A stretch of DNA of 30,132 bases from a virus: positions 1-30,132 of the IMG/VR virus record IMGVR_UViG_3300042542_001169; one strand, given 5' to 3'. This document shows, piece by piece, positions 15,802 to 22,795 of the stretch (positions are counted from its first letter, which is position 1; each line of letters begins with the position of its first letter). Made by a program: the position numbers and the translations under genes. Under the pieces are notes generated by a model. It saw nothing but the letters and a program-made list of their open reading frames with translations, had not been told where the DNA came from and searched no databases.

Positions 15802-16268
15802 AATTGGTTTCCTTTATACTGCAAAAATTCTTGATAACTGCCGATAGTTAATTCATCCTCGGCTTTGTTTACCTCGGTTTCTTCTGTCCCGCAAATTGTT
15901 GTCCATACAGTATCTTCATGCGTGAACCCAGCGCGTTTGATGCCAGCCGGTGACTCAAACATATCACCTGCTTTCAGGCGCTTCCAGCCGTCCTCAGTCA
16001 ATACTGAAATATCACCCTTGATGACAATATTAACCTGCTTGAATTTGTGCATCTTGCCAATAAGAATAGAACCCTTTGGCGCCGTCATTTCACGGACGTA
16101 GACTTTATTACCGAAGCAATGGCGCAGCGGAACTTCAACTTGTGGCATCTGCTTTAATGCGGCTTCAATGACAAACAGCTTTTCGATCATGTCTCCGCTC
16201 ATCGCGCTTAGGGTAGAAGTAAATTCTACCATCTCGCTCGATATAGTCTGGGGGTCTATTAGCTGCAT
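15789..16268 (-). CDS. Phage cupin-domain protein
   Basis: The 159-residue product has a central double-stranded beta-helix (cupin) pattern from about residue 48 to 130: a VYVREMTAPKGSILIGKMH strand pair, NIVIKGDISVLTEDGWKRLKAGDMF, and SPAGIKRAGFTHEDTVWTTIC. The GDM(F)xSPAGxKR segment is typical of cupin motif 2. His50, His74 and His116 could bind a metal, but the usual HxHx(3-4)E motif is not complete. Similar cupin proteins occur between structural genes in many podophages; their role is not known. A candidate promoter lies directly upstream in the only gap in this part of the operon. Confidence 0.75.
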   Translation of the reverse strand: MQLIDPQTISSEMVEFTSTLSAMSGDMIEKLFVIEAALKQMPQVEVPLRHCFGNKVYVREMTAPKGSILIGKMHKFKQVNIVIKGDISVLTEDGWKRLKAGDMFESPAGIKRAGFTHEDTVWTTICGTEETEVNKAEDELTIGSYQEFLQYKGNQLCLS

Positions 16269-16274
16269 AGTTAC

Positions 16275-16302
16275 ATTATCCTCGCCTGCATTTAAACGTC
16301 AA
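16275..16302 (-). promoter_or_regulatory. Candidate sigma70-type promoter upstream of the cupin gene
   Basis: On the minus strand TTGACG (16297-16302) is followed after 16 bases by GATAAT (16275-16280). TTGACG includes the stop codon of the upstream gene. The -10 lies only 6 bases before the cupin ATG, so the transcript would be nearly leaderless. The match could be by chance, and a late operon may use other polymerases. Confidence 0.35.
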
Positions 16303-17285
16303 GGTATTGCTGATACAAACTGCAACGTAGCTATGACTCCGGGAGACTGTGGAGTGGTAGGGGTAGACCCAGCGGCTATAGTTGCAATACTTATCCCTAA
16401 ATCAGTTCCATGCCACATGATCTCCAAGAAATCAGCAGCAGCTAATTGGATCATATAGTTTAAACCGGCAATGAGTTGCCCGTTTACCCCGCCATGACTG
16501 CTGTGGATTGTAAAGACGCTATTGCTATTAGCTATACCTGCTCCAGTAGGGGTAGTTGCGTTCTTTCTAAACCATATATCAATGTCATGAGCTGCAACAT
16601 CAGTATTAATAAACTGAGCGCTGAACTGTAAGTTATATATCCCTGCATTGGTCACAGTGAGCTTGGTTGCCATTGCTCCAGTTAAGGCTCTTGAGGTTAC
16701 TGTTTGCGATACAGAGACGGTATACGTCCCTACGCCACCGCTTGTGCCTGTTAGCTGGTCAACAACGTAGGTGTTAGCAGAAACCGTAGTTCCTGCTATT
16801 AACATCCCCGGAAAGACAAGCCCTGTTAACCCAGAGGCTACAGTTAGAACGGTAAGGGCTATTGAGCCTGTGAAGGCTGCAGATCTAGAGGCGACCGATA
16901 CCCCGCTAGATATGTCTGTAGCTGCAAGACGCATCGGGTATTCAGTGGTTACGCTTCCGCCAGCTTGATTGGTTGTATCGTAGAACGAGCCGTAGGGCAG
17001 AGTAACGGCTAGTCCAGACCCTATGAATGTGCCGGTAAAGTCTCCGCCTACAAAGTGGTCCCCAGTAAATGTAGTGCCGTCAAAAGCACCGCCGGTAAAC
17101 TGATCCCCTATGAACTCACCGCCATAGAAGAAGTCACCCCTGTAAGACTGATTAAAGAGAGGAGCATTGGAGTCTAGCTTATTGAAATACAGCTCAATCA
17201 CTCGAATGAGCTGAAGCATGTACTCCCTGTCATATTCTGGCTTAGGGTTAGGTAGAGGAGACGCTCTGAATGACACCATTGCCAT
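16299..17285 (-). CDS. Virion protein with pentapeptide beta-helix and jelly-roll-like C-terminus
   Basis: The 328-residue protein starts at an ATG sharing one base with the previous stop (TAATG). Residues 9-42 (PLPNPKPEYDREYMLQLI...) form a helical N-terminal segment common in phage tail-associated proteins. Residues 50-87 are a pentapeptide-type repeat, with Gly at 50, 55, 60, 65, 70, 75, 80, 85 and Phe at 53, 58, 63, 68, 73, 78, 83. Residues 150-205 are Thr/Val/Ser-rich beta strands, and 208-328 (LTVTNAGIYNLQFSAQF... DIWFRKN...) look like a C1q/TNF-type jelly roll. Trimeric fibre or appendage is likely. No enzymatic residues were seen. Confidence 0.75.
   Translation of the reverse strand: MAMVSFRASPLPNPKPEYDREYMLQLIRVIELYFNKLDSNAPLFNQSYRGDFFYGGEFIGDQFTGGAFDGTTFTGDHFVGGDFTGTFIGSGLAVTLPYGSFYDTTNQAGGSVTTEYPMRLAATDISSGVSVASRSAAFTGSIALTVLTVASGLTGLVFPGMLIAGTTVSANTYVVDQLTGTSGGVGTYTVSVSQTVTSRALTGAMATKLTVTNAGIYNLQFSAQFINTDVAAHDIDIWFRKNATTPTGAGIANSNSVFTIHSSHGGVNGQLIAGLNYMIQLAAADFLEIMWHGTDLGISIATIAAGSTPTTPQSPGVIATLQFVSAIP
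17025..17138 (-). repeat. Pentapeptide-type repeats (Gly/Phe every fifth residue)
   Basis: Seven consecutive five-residue units carry Phe at the centre and Gly two residues later, without indels. Pentapeptide repeats fold as a right-handed quadrilateral beta-helix; seven units would give slightly under two turns. The DNA is not tandemly repeated in an exact way. Confidence 0.7.
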
Positions 17286-19429
17286 TAGCGTTCTCCGTCT
17301 GTCCTGCCATCAAGCCTTGGCGTACCCAATGCCCACTGCGTTCCCAATCCATCAGAACTAATCTTTAGAGCTAACTGCCTTGCTCTAGCCCTAATGAAGA
17401 TCTGTTCCGTAAATGTATCTACTGTTGCAGAAATGACACTAGCTGAGTCATCAACATTACTGGCGAAAGATGACCCCGGAAAGTTTCTAGACCTCATTGT
17501 GAAGGTTGCTTCAGGAGCTGCTGCAGTTGAGCTGTCAAATGATACATCAGGAATTATCCGTCTGATAAGGGTGAATTTATCCCCTTCATTGATATCAAAG
17601 TCATTTGACTGGATATAGGACTCCATAGGGAGTCCATCATCGTCTATGCCGTCCTCATGATTAAGGATTGTCCCGATCTGGGTATCAAAGTCTGTATGCA
17701 CAGCTTGCGGATGATCTCTCAAAGGAGAGTCCAGCCATGCAGTCCTCTCTATGTTTCCGTAGTACCAGATCTTTTCAAGATGGTTGTAGATGACATACTT
17801 GTCGTTTGTCTGGCTGGTTAGACTTGGATACATCCACCAGACTTCATTAAAGCCTTCGTTAGTGCCTGAGATAATTTGCTCGGCTTGATCAAAGTTCATG
17901 TCATTAAAAACATAGTTTCTTAATGTCGTTGGCAATGTATCTACCCGACCTGAGTAAGAATAGAACTTATCTCTACCCATCCAGTAGGTAATGTTGTTAA
18001 CAGTGGCTACGCCCCTACCGCTGAGTATTGATATGTTGTCTGCGTATTCTTGTATAGAGAATACATCTGTAGTCCCAGTGAACTGCAGGGTATATAGATG
18101 GGTGTCGGTAAAGACTAAGATTTCCTGCCTTGTTGCTAATGCCCTTATGATTCTAGATCCTCTAGATACAGCCAAGAATCCAGCAGAGGTTGAGGCACTA
18201 ACGAGCCAATTGGAAGGCTCGTTTTGATTAGCCCATCTTATTAGCAGAGGATTGAATTTGTCTGCAGTTGTTTCGCCATACTCTGTTGCGCCAAACGCAA
18301 TTAGATGCTTGTCATTCTGAGAGATAAGAATCTGCATTGCTTGGAACGGACACAAGGCAGGGTCAAAGCCATTGGCTGTTGCTACCGCTTGTAAAGATAT
18401 TGCTCTCTCTGCTAAAGACAAGTCAGCATCTGGATCGGTCCCTCTTTCCCAGTAATAAATACCCTCGTTGCGGATATTCATAATTAGGTCATTATTGAAG
18501 TTATCAAACCACCAGTCTCTTTGTGGCAGAGCAACTGGGTTGATTGCTCCAGACCCCCACCCCCCACGGCTCCACCCCCCTACCCCCCACCCATACCCAT
18601 ACGTCCCGCCAGAATAGCCAACATCTATCTCATAACTTCCAACGGTAGCAGCTCCTTGGGCTGACTGAACTCCTGTTCCTGTTGTGGTGATATTTATAGC
18701 TGCGCCACCAATAGTTAAAGAGAGTTCGCAGGTTGAGCCAGCCGGATTTATCACATAATACTTTGTGTTAATGACCAATGGATTTGGCAGGGCAGATGTC
18801 GTGCTTACATACAGAACATCATTAAGGACTGGGGTATATGTAGTGAATGTAATAACGTCTGAAACATTTGCTGTGAAGATGTTGGTTGATGCGTCTACAG
18901 AGGTTGCCAAAACAGGCAGACCTGTTGTTGGGCTTTTGGCTTCGATGGTGTACTGAGTGCCACTAACAACTGTAGCAATCTTGTAATTCTGATTCAGGAC
19001 TGCTGCCGTTATATTCCCCCCAAGACCCAGCGCTCCGCTAATGGTTACATAGTTCCCGGCAGTAGCGGAAATTGTAGCGTCTGTAACTGTGATTGTGGCT
19101 GAACCTGCAGTTGCTAAAAAGGTTACCGCTCCAGCGACAGAAATATCTGCATACGGGGTAATGTCAGAAAGGTTACCGCCAGCCTCAATATAAACCTTTG
19201 CATTGGTCCCAAGACCAAGGAAGTTGTCAGAGAAGGTAGTGATCCAGCCCCACATCTGACGGCAGGTTCCTATCAAAGTATTGGCGGTGTATTCTTTCCA
19301 CCCACCTAGCTTCTGTGGATAACCTGAGAAGAAGCGTACCTTGTCGCCATCCCACCAGCCGCCTTCGCCGGTGTAATTGGTCTGATCTCGAACGACTCCC
19401 GGTCTGAACTGCAGTCTCTGGAATGCCAT
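17285..19429 (-). CDS. Tail/packaged-DNA stabilisation-type structural protein
   Basis: The 714-residue protein begins MAFQRLQFRPGVVRDQTNYTGEGGWWDGDKVRFFSGYP, a start shared by a large family of podophage tail accessory proteins that I associate with P22 gp10-like hubs (from memory, moderate). Residues 95-270 are a beta-rich Thr/Val/Ala insertion. Residues 271-300 are Gly/Trp-rich and encoded by a GGG-rich tract. Residues 340-620 hold repeated strand pairs (HLIAFGATEYGE, ILVFTDTHLYTLQF, ITYWMGRDKFYSYSG, DKYVIYNHLEKIWYYG) like a beta-propeller. The end has PEATFTMRSRNFPG and TQWALGTPRLDGRTDGER. It overlaps both neighbours by a single base (TAATG). Confidence 0.7.
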   Translation of the reverse strand: MAFQRLQFRPGVVRDQTNYTGEGGWWDGDKVRFFSGYPQKLGGWKEYTANTLIGTCRQMWGWITTFSDNFLGLGTNAKVYIEAGGNLSDITPYADISVAGAVTFLATAGSATITVTDATISATAGNYVTISGALGLGGNITAAVLNQNYKIATVVSGTQYTIEAKSPTTGLPVLATSVDASTNIFTANVSDVITFTTYTPVLNDVLYVSTTSALPNPLVINTKYYVINPAGSTCELSLTIGGAAINITTTGTGVQSAQGAATVGSYEIDVGYSGGTYGYGWGVGGWSRGGWGSGAINPVALPQRDWWFDNFNNDLIMNIRNEGIYYWERGTDPDADLSLAERAISLQAVATANGFDPALCPFQAMQILISQNDKHLIAFGATEYGETTADKFNPLLIRWANQNEPSNWLVSASTSAGFLAVSRGSRIIRALATRQEILVFTDTHLYTLQFTGTTDVFSIQEYADNISILSGRGVATVNNITYWMGRDKFYSYSGRVDTLPTTLRNYVFNDMNFDQAEQIISGTNEGFNEVWWMYPSLTSQTNDKYVIYNHLEKIWYYGNIERTAWLDSPLRDHPQAVHTDFDTQIGTILNHEDGIDDDGLPMESYIQSNDFDINEGDKFTLIRRIIPDVSFDSSTAAAPEATFTMRSRNFPGSSFASNVDDSASVISATVDTFTEQIFIRARARQLALKISSDGLGTQWALGTPRLDGRTDGER
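18554..18598 (-). other. G-rich coding tract with G-quadruplex pattern
   Basis: On the minus (coding) strand there are six G runs of 3, 3, 6, 6, 6 and 5 bases separated by 1-9 bases; the first four runs satisfy the usual G3+N1-7 rule. They encode a YGYGWGVGGWSRGGWGSG segment in which eight of nine Gly codons are GGG. A folded mRNA or single-stranded DNA quadruplex is possible. Confidence 0.6.
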
Positions 19430-19890
19430 TATGCGTATAATCCCGGTAGGTATACGGTCTTAATATCCTTCCTGACCGCAGTTAATGCTTGGTTTATCAA
19501 GCGCTCTGGATTGTATGATACATGAACCCAGCCGCTATCAGGGATACCTCTTGTGTAGAACTCCAAGATGACCTGTGTGAACTTAAAGTTTTGAGAGATA
19601 TACGAGGCAAGATCATAATTAGCCATTCCCGGTATCTCTAAATCTGCAGCACATCCAGTCATATGGTCAGAGGTCTTAGAGCCGCCTGTAGCCTCGTTAA
19701 CAGCCTTGCATCTGTAGCCGCTATTAATCTTAACTCTGCCGAACTTATCTCTAATCGGCTGCAATATCTTCTCGCATAGAACCCGTAGATTCTCTATCTC
19801 TGCCTTGGTTGGGATGTTGGGAATGTTTAAACGAAGGGCAGTCTCGCTCTTGACAAGTTCTTCTAGGGTGAAGTTCTTGGAGAGGTTCAT
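19429..19890 (-). CDS. Endolysin: M15-family peptidase (D-Ala-D-Ala carboxypeptidase-like)
   Basis: The 153-residue protein matches peptidase M15_3, zinc enzymes that cut peptidoglycan peptide bonds. Metal and catalytic landmarks are INSGYRCKAVNEATGG (55-70), SDHMTGCAADLEI with His76 and Asp83, and WVHVSY with His123; the strand VILEF (107-111) completes the site. The N-terminal NFTLEELVKSETALRLNI segment is usual for the family. There is no signal peptide, so export needs the holin encoded upstream. ATG overlaps the spanin stop (ATGA) and its own stop overlaps the next start (TAATG). A second, unrelated wall hydrolase is at 1833-2207. Confidence 0.9.
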   Translation of the reverse strand: MNLSKNFTLEELVKSETALRLNIPNIPTKAEIENLRVLCEKILQPIRDKFGRVKINSGYRCKAVNEATGGSKTSDHMTGCAADLEIPGMANYDLASYISQNFKFTQVILEFYTRGIPDSGWVHVSYNPERLINQALTAVRKDIKTVYLPGLYA

Positions 19891-20357
19891 TCTACTAATG
19901 CCTGCTTTCTAACCCAGTCTTGCAACGCCTCTAGCGTTGCTGAGTTCTGGTTGCACGAACTGTAATTGGCTGAGAGGGTATCGGCAAGATCTTGAGCTTC
20001 AACGGAGGCTGCATCAGCAGTTCCGGTGGCTTTGGAAAAGGGGTCTGCTGCGGCATCGTGGAACAGCCTGAAATCACCAGACAGAGAAGTAGTAGGAATT
20101 TTGGCATTTGTCAGTACCTCGCGTGACTTAGTTTGTATCTTTGCTACCGTATTTACATACTCTGTGGTCACTTGGTCTGAAATAACGACCTGTTCCTTGA
20201 TAGCTGCGATGGTGTGTACCTGTGAGTCGATTACAGCCTGCTGGCACGAACTTACGCCTATTCTGTTACCCAAGTATAGACCGCTACCGAATATCGTCAC
20301 AGCGATGATTGTAGCGATGGTGATTTTGGTAGCTAAGGGAAGCGCCAGCAGAAACAT
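19887..20357 (-). CDS. Rz-like inner-membrane spanin
   Basis: The 156-residue protein has an N-terminal transmembrane segment (about residues 9-30, ITIATIIAVTIFGSGLYLGNRI) and then a periplasmic-type domain with helical segments (TIAAIKEQVVISDQVTTEYVNTVAKIQTKSREVL) and a C-terminal part with DLADTLSANYSSCNQNSATLEALQDWV. This layout fits i-spanins (Rz), which link inner and outer membrane during lysis. It lies between holin and endolysin, which is typical. AGGGA is 9 bases upstream of the ATG. No lipobox-bearing Rz1 partner was seen in another frame, so an o-spanin is either elsewhere or absent. Confidence 0.75.
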   Translation of the reverse strand: MFLLALPLATKITIATIIAVTIFGSGLYLGNRIGVSSCQQAVIDSQVHTIAAIKEQVVISDQVTTEYVNTVAKIQTKSREVLTNAKIPTTSLSGDFRLFHDAAADPFSKATGTADAASVEAQDLADTLSANYSSCNQNSATLEALQDWVRKQALVE

Positions 20358-20361
20358 CTTA

Positions 20362-20604
20362 TTATTCCCTATTGATTAGAGCAATCTTCTCCTGCCCTCT
20401 GCTGTGCGCTGTAATTCCGATTATTGCTCCGAAACTCATATGAAATACCCCTGCCCCTTGCAGGGTCAGAGGAGTCCATTGCTCAGGATGAAGCGTCATC
20501 CATAGTACCGGAAAGACAGCAAAGTCCAGTATGCATATCAGAAGGTACAGCCATGCAGCGGATGGTCTCCACCGCGTAACAAACCAGCTTAGGTTATTAG
20601 CCAC
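20362..20604 (-). CDS. Holin (GTA-type multi-TM holin family)
   Basis: The 80-residue protein starts with GTG at 20604, inside the previous small gene (16-base overlap), so it is probably translationally coupled. RWRPSAAW at 11-18 is a hallmark of the 3TM/GTA-type holins, followed by hydrophobic segments at about 16-38 and 48-66 and a basic polar tail ending SRGQEKIALINRE. It would form the membrane lesion that releases the M15 endolysin encoded two genes downstream. The family's usual length is longer; here only two clear membrane segments are present. Confidence 0.8.
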   Translation of the reverse strand: MANNLSWFVTRWRPSAAWLYLLICILDFAVFPVLWMTLHPEQWTPLTLQGAGVFHMSFGAIIGITAHSRGQEKIALINRE

Positions 20605-20750
20605 ACCAGAAAGCCGATAATCAGTATCACTGTCATGGTTCTCTTAGAGTTTTTAATTAGGTCTAGAAAGTTATCCGCAACAGGGTCAGCCTTGATAATA
20701 ACCTCATCAACCTTGGTAACTACTTTCTTAGCTTTGTCTTTAATGGTCAT
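20589..20750 (-). CDS. 53-residue membrane protein at head of lysis cassette
   Basis: Reading from the ATG at 20750 to TAA at 20589-20591 gives a basic, Lys/Val-rich N-terminal half (MTIKDKAKKVVTKVDEVIIK) and a C-terminal transmembrane helix (TVILIIGFLVWLIT, 40-53). It overlaps the holin start by 16 bases. Small one-TM proteins beside a holin often act as antiholin or as part of a two-component holin, but no direct evidence exists here. Confidence 0.65.
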   Translation of the reverse strand: MTIKDKAKKVVTKVDEVIIKADPVADNFLDLIKNSKRTMTVILIIGFLVWLIT

Positions 20751-20766
20751 ATTATTCCCCTCATGT

Positions 20767-21408
20767 TCAAATTGGCATCCAATGATTTATGTGGGTGTAT
20801 CTATTTTCTCTGTACAGTATACCAGCAGGGACTATATCAAATGCTATCGTTATCCTTGGATACTCTTGATCCCATTCAGAGGACCTGTGTACATCCCCAT
20901 TGCTCCTGCTTAAAACCATCAAACCATTCTTGCTTGGTATATCTAGCTCATCCATCTCTGGAGGAACTTTATAGGTTGTCTTGGAGTTAGGTTCTACATC
21001 AACACATACAAACCCATGCCAAGACGAATACTGTGGTTGCCAGTGGGAGTGCCAGTCAATGAACTCCCCAGAAGCGTAGTAATTTAACCAACACTGAATA
21101 AAGAACTCTGTCTTATCCACTCCATTACATTCATGGAATGTTTCTCTTATAGCGTTATATAACTTATGAATCCCCGGTACTGGATACATCAGCAAATTAT
21201 ATTGGCTATATAACTTAGTGGTTACTGAAGATCGGCAGTCGTTATGGTCTGCTATCTCAAAGCTTTCTGTAATGAACCTTGACATTAGATCGGTTGACTG
21301 CTTCAGCTCCTCCACATCCAAACCAAGAGTTCTAGTGTAAACGTAATTCTTATGTAGTTGTATATCCCCCACCTTACGATTCGTTCTTGGAATAAGGACA
21401 CCCAGCAA
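20767..21408 (-). CDS. 2OG-Fe(II) oxygenase-like protein
   Basis: The 213-residue protein has a C-terminal half like the phage 2OG-Fe(II) oxygenases: QCWLNYYASGEFIDWHSHW with His120-x-His122, GFVCVDVEP, GLMVLSRSNGDVHRSS with His174, and PRITIAFDIVP with Arg185 as the 2-oxoglutarate carboxylate ligand. The usual HxD is replaced by HxH, as in the 2OG-FeII_Oxy_5 group. There is no ATG near the start; TTG at 21408 follows GAAGGA by 5 bases and lies within the preceding gene (35-base overlap). Likely substrates would be protein or modified DNA or sugar residues; the sequence does not tell. Confidence 0.7.
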   Translation of the reverse strand: MLGVLIPRTNRKVGDIQLHKNYVYTRTLGLDVEELKQSTDLMSRFITESFEIADHNDCRSSVTTKLYSQYNLLMYPVPGIHKLYNAIRETFHECNGVDKTEFFIQCWLNYYASGEFIDWHSHWQPQYSSWHGFVCVDVEPNSKTTYKVPPEMDELDIPSKNGLMVLSRSNGDVHRSSEWDQEYPRITIAFDIVPAGILYRENRYTHINHWMPI

Positions 21409-22105
21409 ACAATTCCTTCTTCTCTTTTACAATATGGTAAGTGTTGTTAAACGTCACATTGGTGGGTCTGGCTCTGGAAGAGTATTCTTCCTTGGTTATC
21501 AGATGCCTTTTTATTACCACCTCCCTCTCAGAAAGAGGGAACAGATGAGCTATTGGCTCTCCAAATGGAATCATAAATGACTTTGGTGAGGATAGATTAA
21601 GACCAAGCTGTATATGCGCTCCACATGACTGGTTGAACTGTGAGACACCGGGGAACATCCTTACGTCAGCTAAAACTGTTGACCCATATATTGGCGGAGA
21701 CCATAGCCATTTCACTGACTCCTTGCAATGAATTAGCCAAGGACTCTCTAGTTTAAGATGTCCTAGTTGGGATGCGGCAAAGAATCCCCCTACCTGATCG
21801 TCCGGGTGTACTGTTGCAGCACAGTTATGATTAGAGAAATTCCACGCATATGACTTGTCTTCGTTAATTGTTATTAACATATCAGACCACATAGGGATGG
21901 TTATAGCCCCCATGAAGTATTCGCGTATAGCTGGGCAGTCCTTAGTATTCCTAGTCGGCACAGATTCTGTAACACGGTCCCGTTTCAGCCCCTTCCACCA
22001 CTTGGGCGTATGTTTCATAGATCTTTCAATTGGAGCGGTAGTTAGCAATAGCTCGTCATAAGTGAATACATCTAAAACCAGCTTTGGACGCATAAACATA
22101 AACAT
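21374..22105 (-). CDS. Conserved phage protein paired with oxygenase
   Basis: The 243-residue protein begins MFMFMRPKLVLDVFTYDELL; three in-frame ATG codons lie within five codons, so the exact start is uncertain. Segments such as ITIPMWSDMLITI, HLKLESPWLIHCKESVKWLWSPPIY, MFPGVSQFNQSCGAHIQLGLNL and MIPFGEPIAHLFPLSER look like a conserved beta-rich domain; I recall a similar DUF (possibly DUF6065) in marine phages, at low confidence. His and Glu residues in the strands could form a double-stranded beta-helix metal site. It overlaps the oxygenase gene by 35 bases, implying a linked function. Confidence 0.65.
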   Translation of the reverse strand: MFMFMRPKLVLDVFTYDELLLTTAPIERSMKHTPKWWKGLKRDRVTESVPTRNTKDCPAIREYFMGAITIPMWSDMLITINEDKSYAWNFSNHNCAATVHPDDQVGGFFAASQLGHLKLESPWLIHCKESVKWLWSPPIYGSTVLADVRMFPGVSQFNQSCGAHIQLGLNLSSPKSFMIPFGEPIAHLFPLSEREVVIKRHLITKEEYSSRARPTNVTFNNTYHIVKEKKELFAGCPYSKNES

Positions 22106-22110
22106 GCTAC

Positions 22111-22428
22111 TTAATCCCGTCCTATCGAAACTATCTTGCTTGTATTTAACAGAAGCTGCTGGCTAGACTCATTAGCCTTAACCATCTCATTCCTGAATGA
22201 CTCTACTGCAGCACCAGTCTGCCTTTGTTGTTGGCTATTCTCAATCAACAGCATTGGGGTCCAGCAAAAGGCACAGTCGCCATTAGACACCGTCTCACCC
22301 GTCTGAGGATTTGTTCCCTGAACATGCACCCAGAACCGACATTTAACTAGCTCACCATCTTTAATAGCGCCATCCTCAATGCACTCAGAACCCATCAAAG
22401 GGCATAATATTTTAGCGTCTTTAGCCAT
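22111..22428 (-). CDS. Cys-rich conserved phage protein
   Basis: The 105-residue product has Cys at 9, 16, 30, 52 and 55 (CPLMGSEC, VKCRFWVH, CAFCW) in its first 60 residues, suggesting a metal-bound or Fe-S fold. The second half, from MLLIENSQQQRQTGAAVESFRNEM, is helical. The IEN-x-QxQRQTGAAVESFRNEM sequence recurs in many phages and prophages next to tail genes (family memory), with no known function. The Shine-Dalgarno is weak; a 57-base gap upstream is the largest in the operon. Confidence 0.7.
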   Translation of the reverse strand: MAKDAKILCPLMGSECIEDGAIKDGELVKCRFWVHVQGTNPQTGETVSNGDCAFCWTPMLLIENSQQQRQTGAAVESFRNEMVKANESSQQLLLNTSKIVSIGRD

Positions 22429-22485
22429 TAGTCTTTAGCTGCAATAATAAAGTCATAGTGCTTTACCCCACAAGTAAGGGTATGG
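22429..22485 (-). promoter_or_regulatory. 57-base intergenic gap with weak promoter-like sequence
   Basis: On the minus strand TTGTGG (22468-22473) and TATTAT (22444-22449) are 18 bases apart, and the -10 is close to consensus but the -35 is not. A five-pair stem with a bulge can be drawn at 22460-22480 but has no U run. This may be a weak internal promoter or only a spacer. Confidence 0.25.
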
Positions 22486-22782
22486 TCATTTTGGATACTT
22501 ATTCTTAGTGACCTGTATCTCAGCTTTCCAAGCATCAAGACCACGGTGAAATATACTATCTAGCTGGTCTACTATTGATGGATAGGCAGCGGCGCGGAGT
22601 TCAGAGTAGGTCATTGCATCGAGTCTCTTTTGCTCTGCAACCTTGCGTATTGAGTCTAATTCTTCATTGCCAATATTTTTCCATCCATTATCAATAGCTT
22701 GTTGGATATAGGGCAGTTGTGATGCCTCAGTCTCATCGTAGCCGTAGACTGTATCTGTAGATAAATCTTTGTAGTAAAGCAT
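22486..22782 (-). CDS. XkdW-like tail fibre assembly-associated protein
   Basis: The 98-residue protein is read from ATG 22782 because AAAGGA lies about 9 bases upstream; an ATG-less longer form would run back into the preceding gene. N-terminal residues (MLYYKDLSTDTVYGYDETEASQLPYIQQAIDNG) are followed by a helix and a C-terminal AAAYPSIVDQLDSIFHRGLDAWKAEIQVTKNKYPK. The YPSIxDQLD...VKxKYPK pattern is that of the XkdW/tail-fibre-associated family. It follows the 486-residue fibre gene and probably helps it fold or attach. Confidence 0.7.
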   Translation of the reverse strand: MLYYKDLSTDTVYGYDETEASQLPYIQQAIDNGWKNIGNEELDSIRKVAEQKRLDAMTYSELRAAAYPSIVDQLDSIFHRGLDAWKAEIQVTKNKYPK

Positions 22783-22795
22783 TTTATTTATCCTT

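Noticed and set aside
15365-15847. 160-codon open frame on the plus strand, Ala/Pro rich
   Set aside because: It lies opposite the Ala-rich 403-residue gene and is a shadow of its GC-rich repeats; there is no ribosome binding site or coupling to plus-strand neighbours.
19887-20357. Embedded Rz1-type o-spanin in another frame
   Set aside because: No lipobox-bearing short frame was recognised inside or next to the spanin gene.
22460-22480. Stem-loop in the 57-base gap
   Set aside because: Five pairs with a bulge and no U tract; too weak for a terminator.
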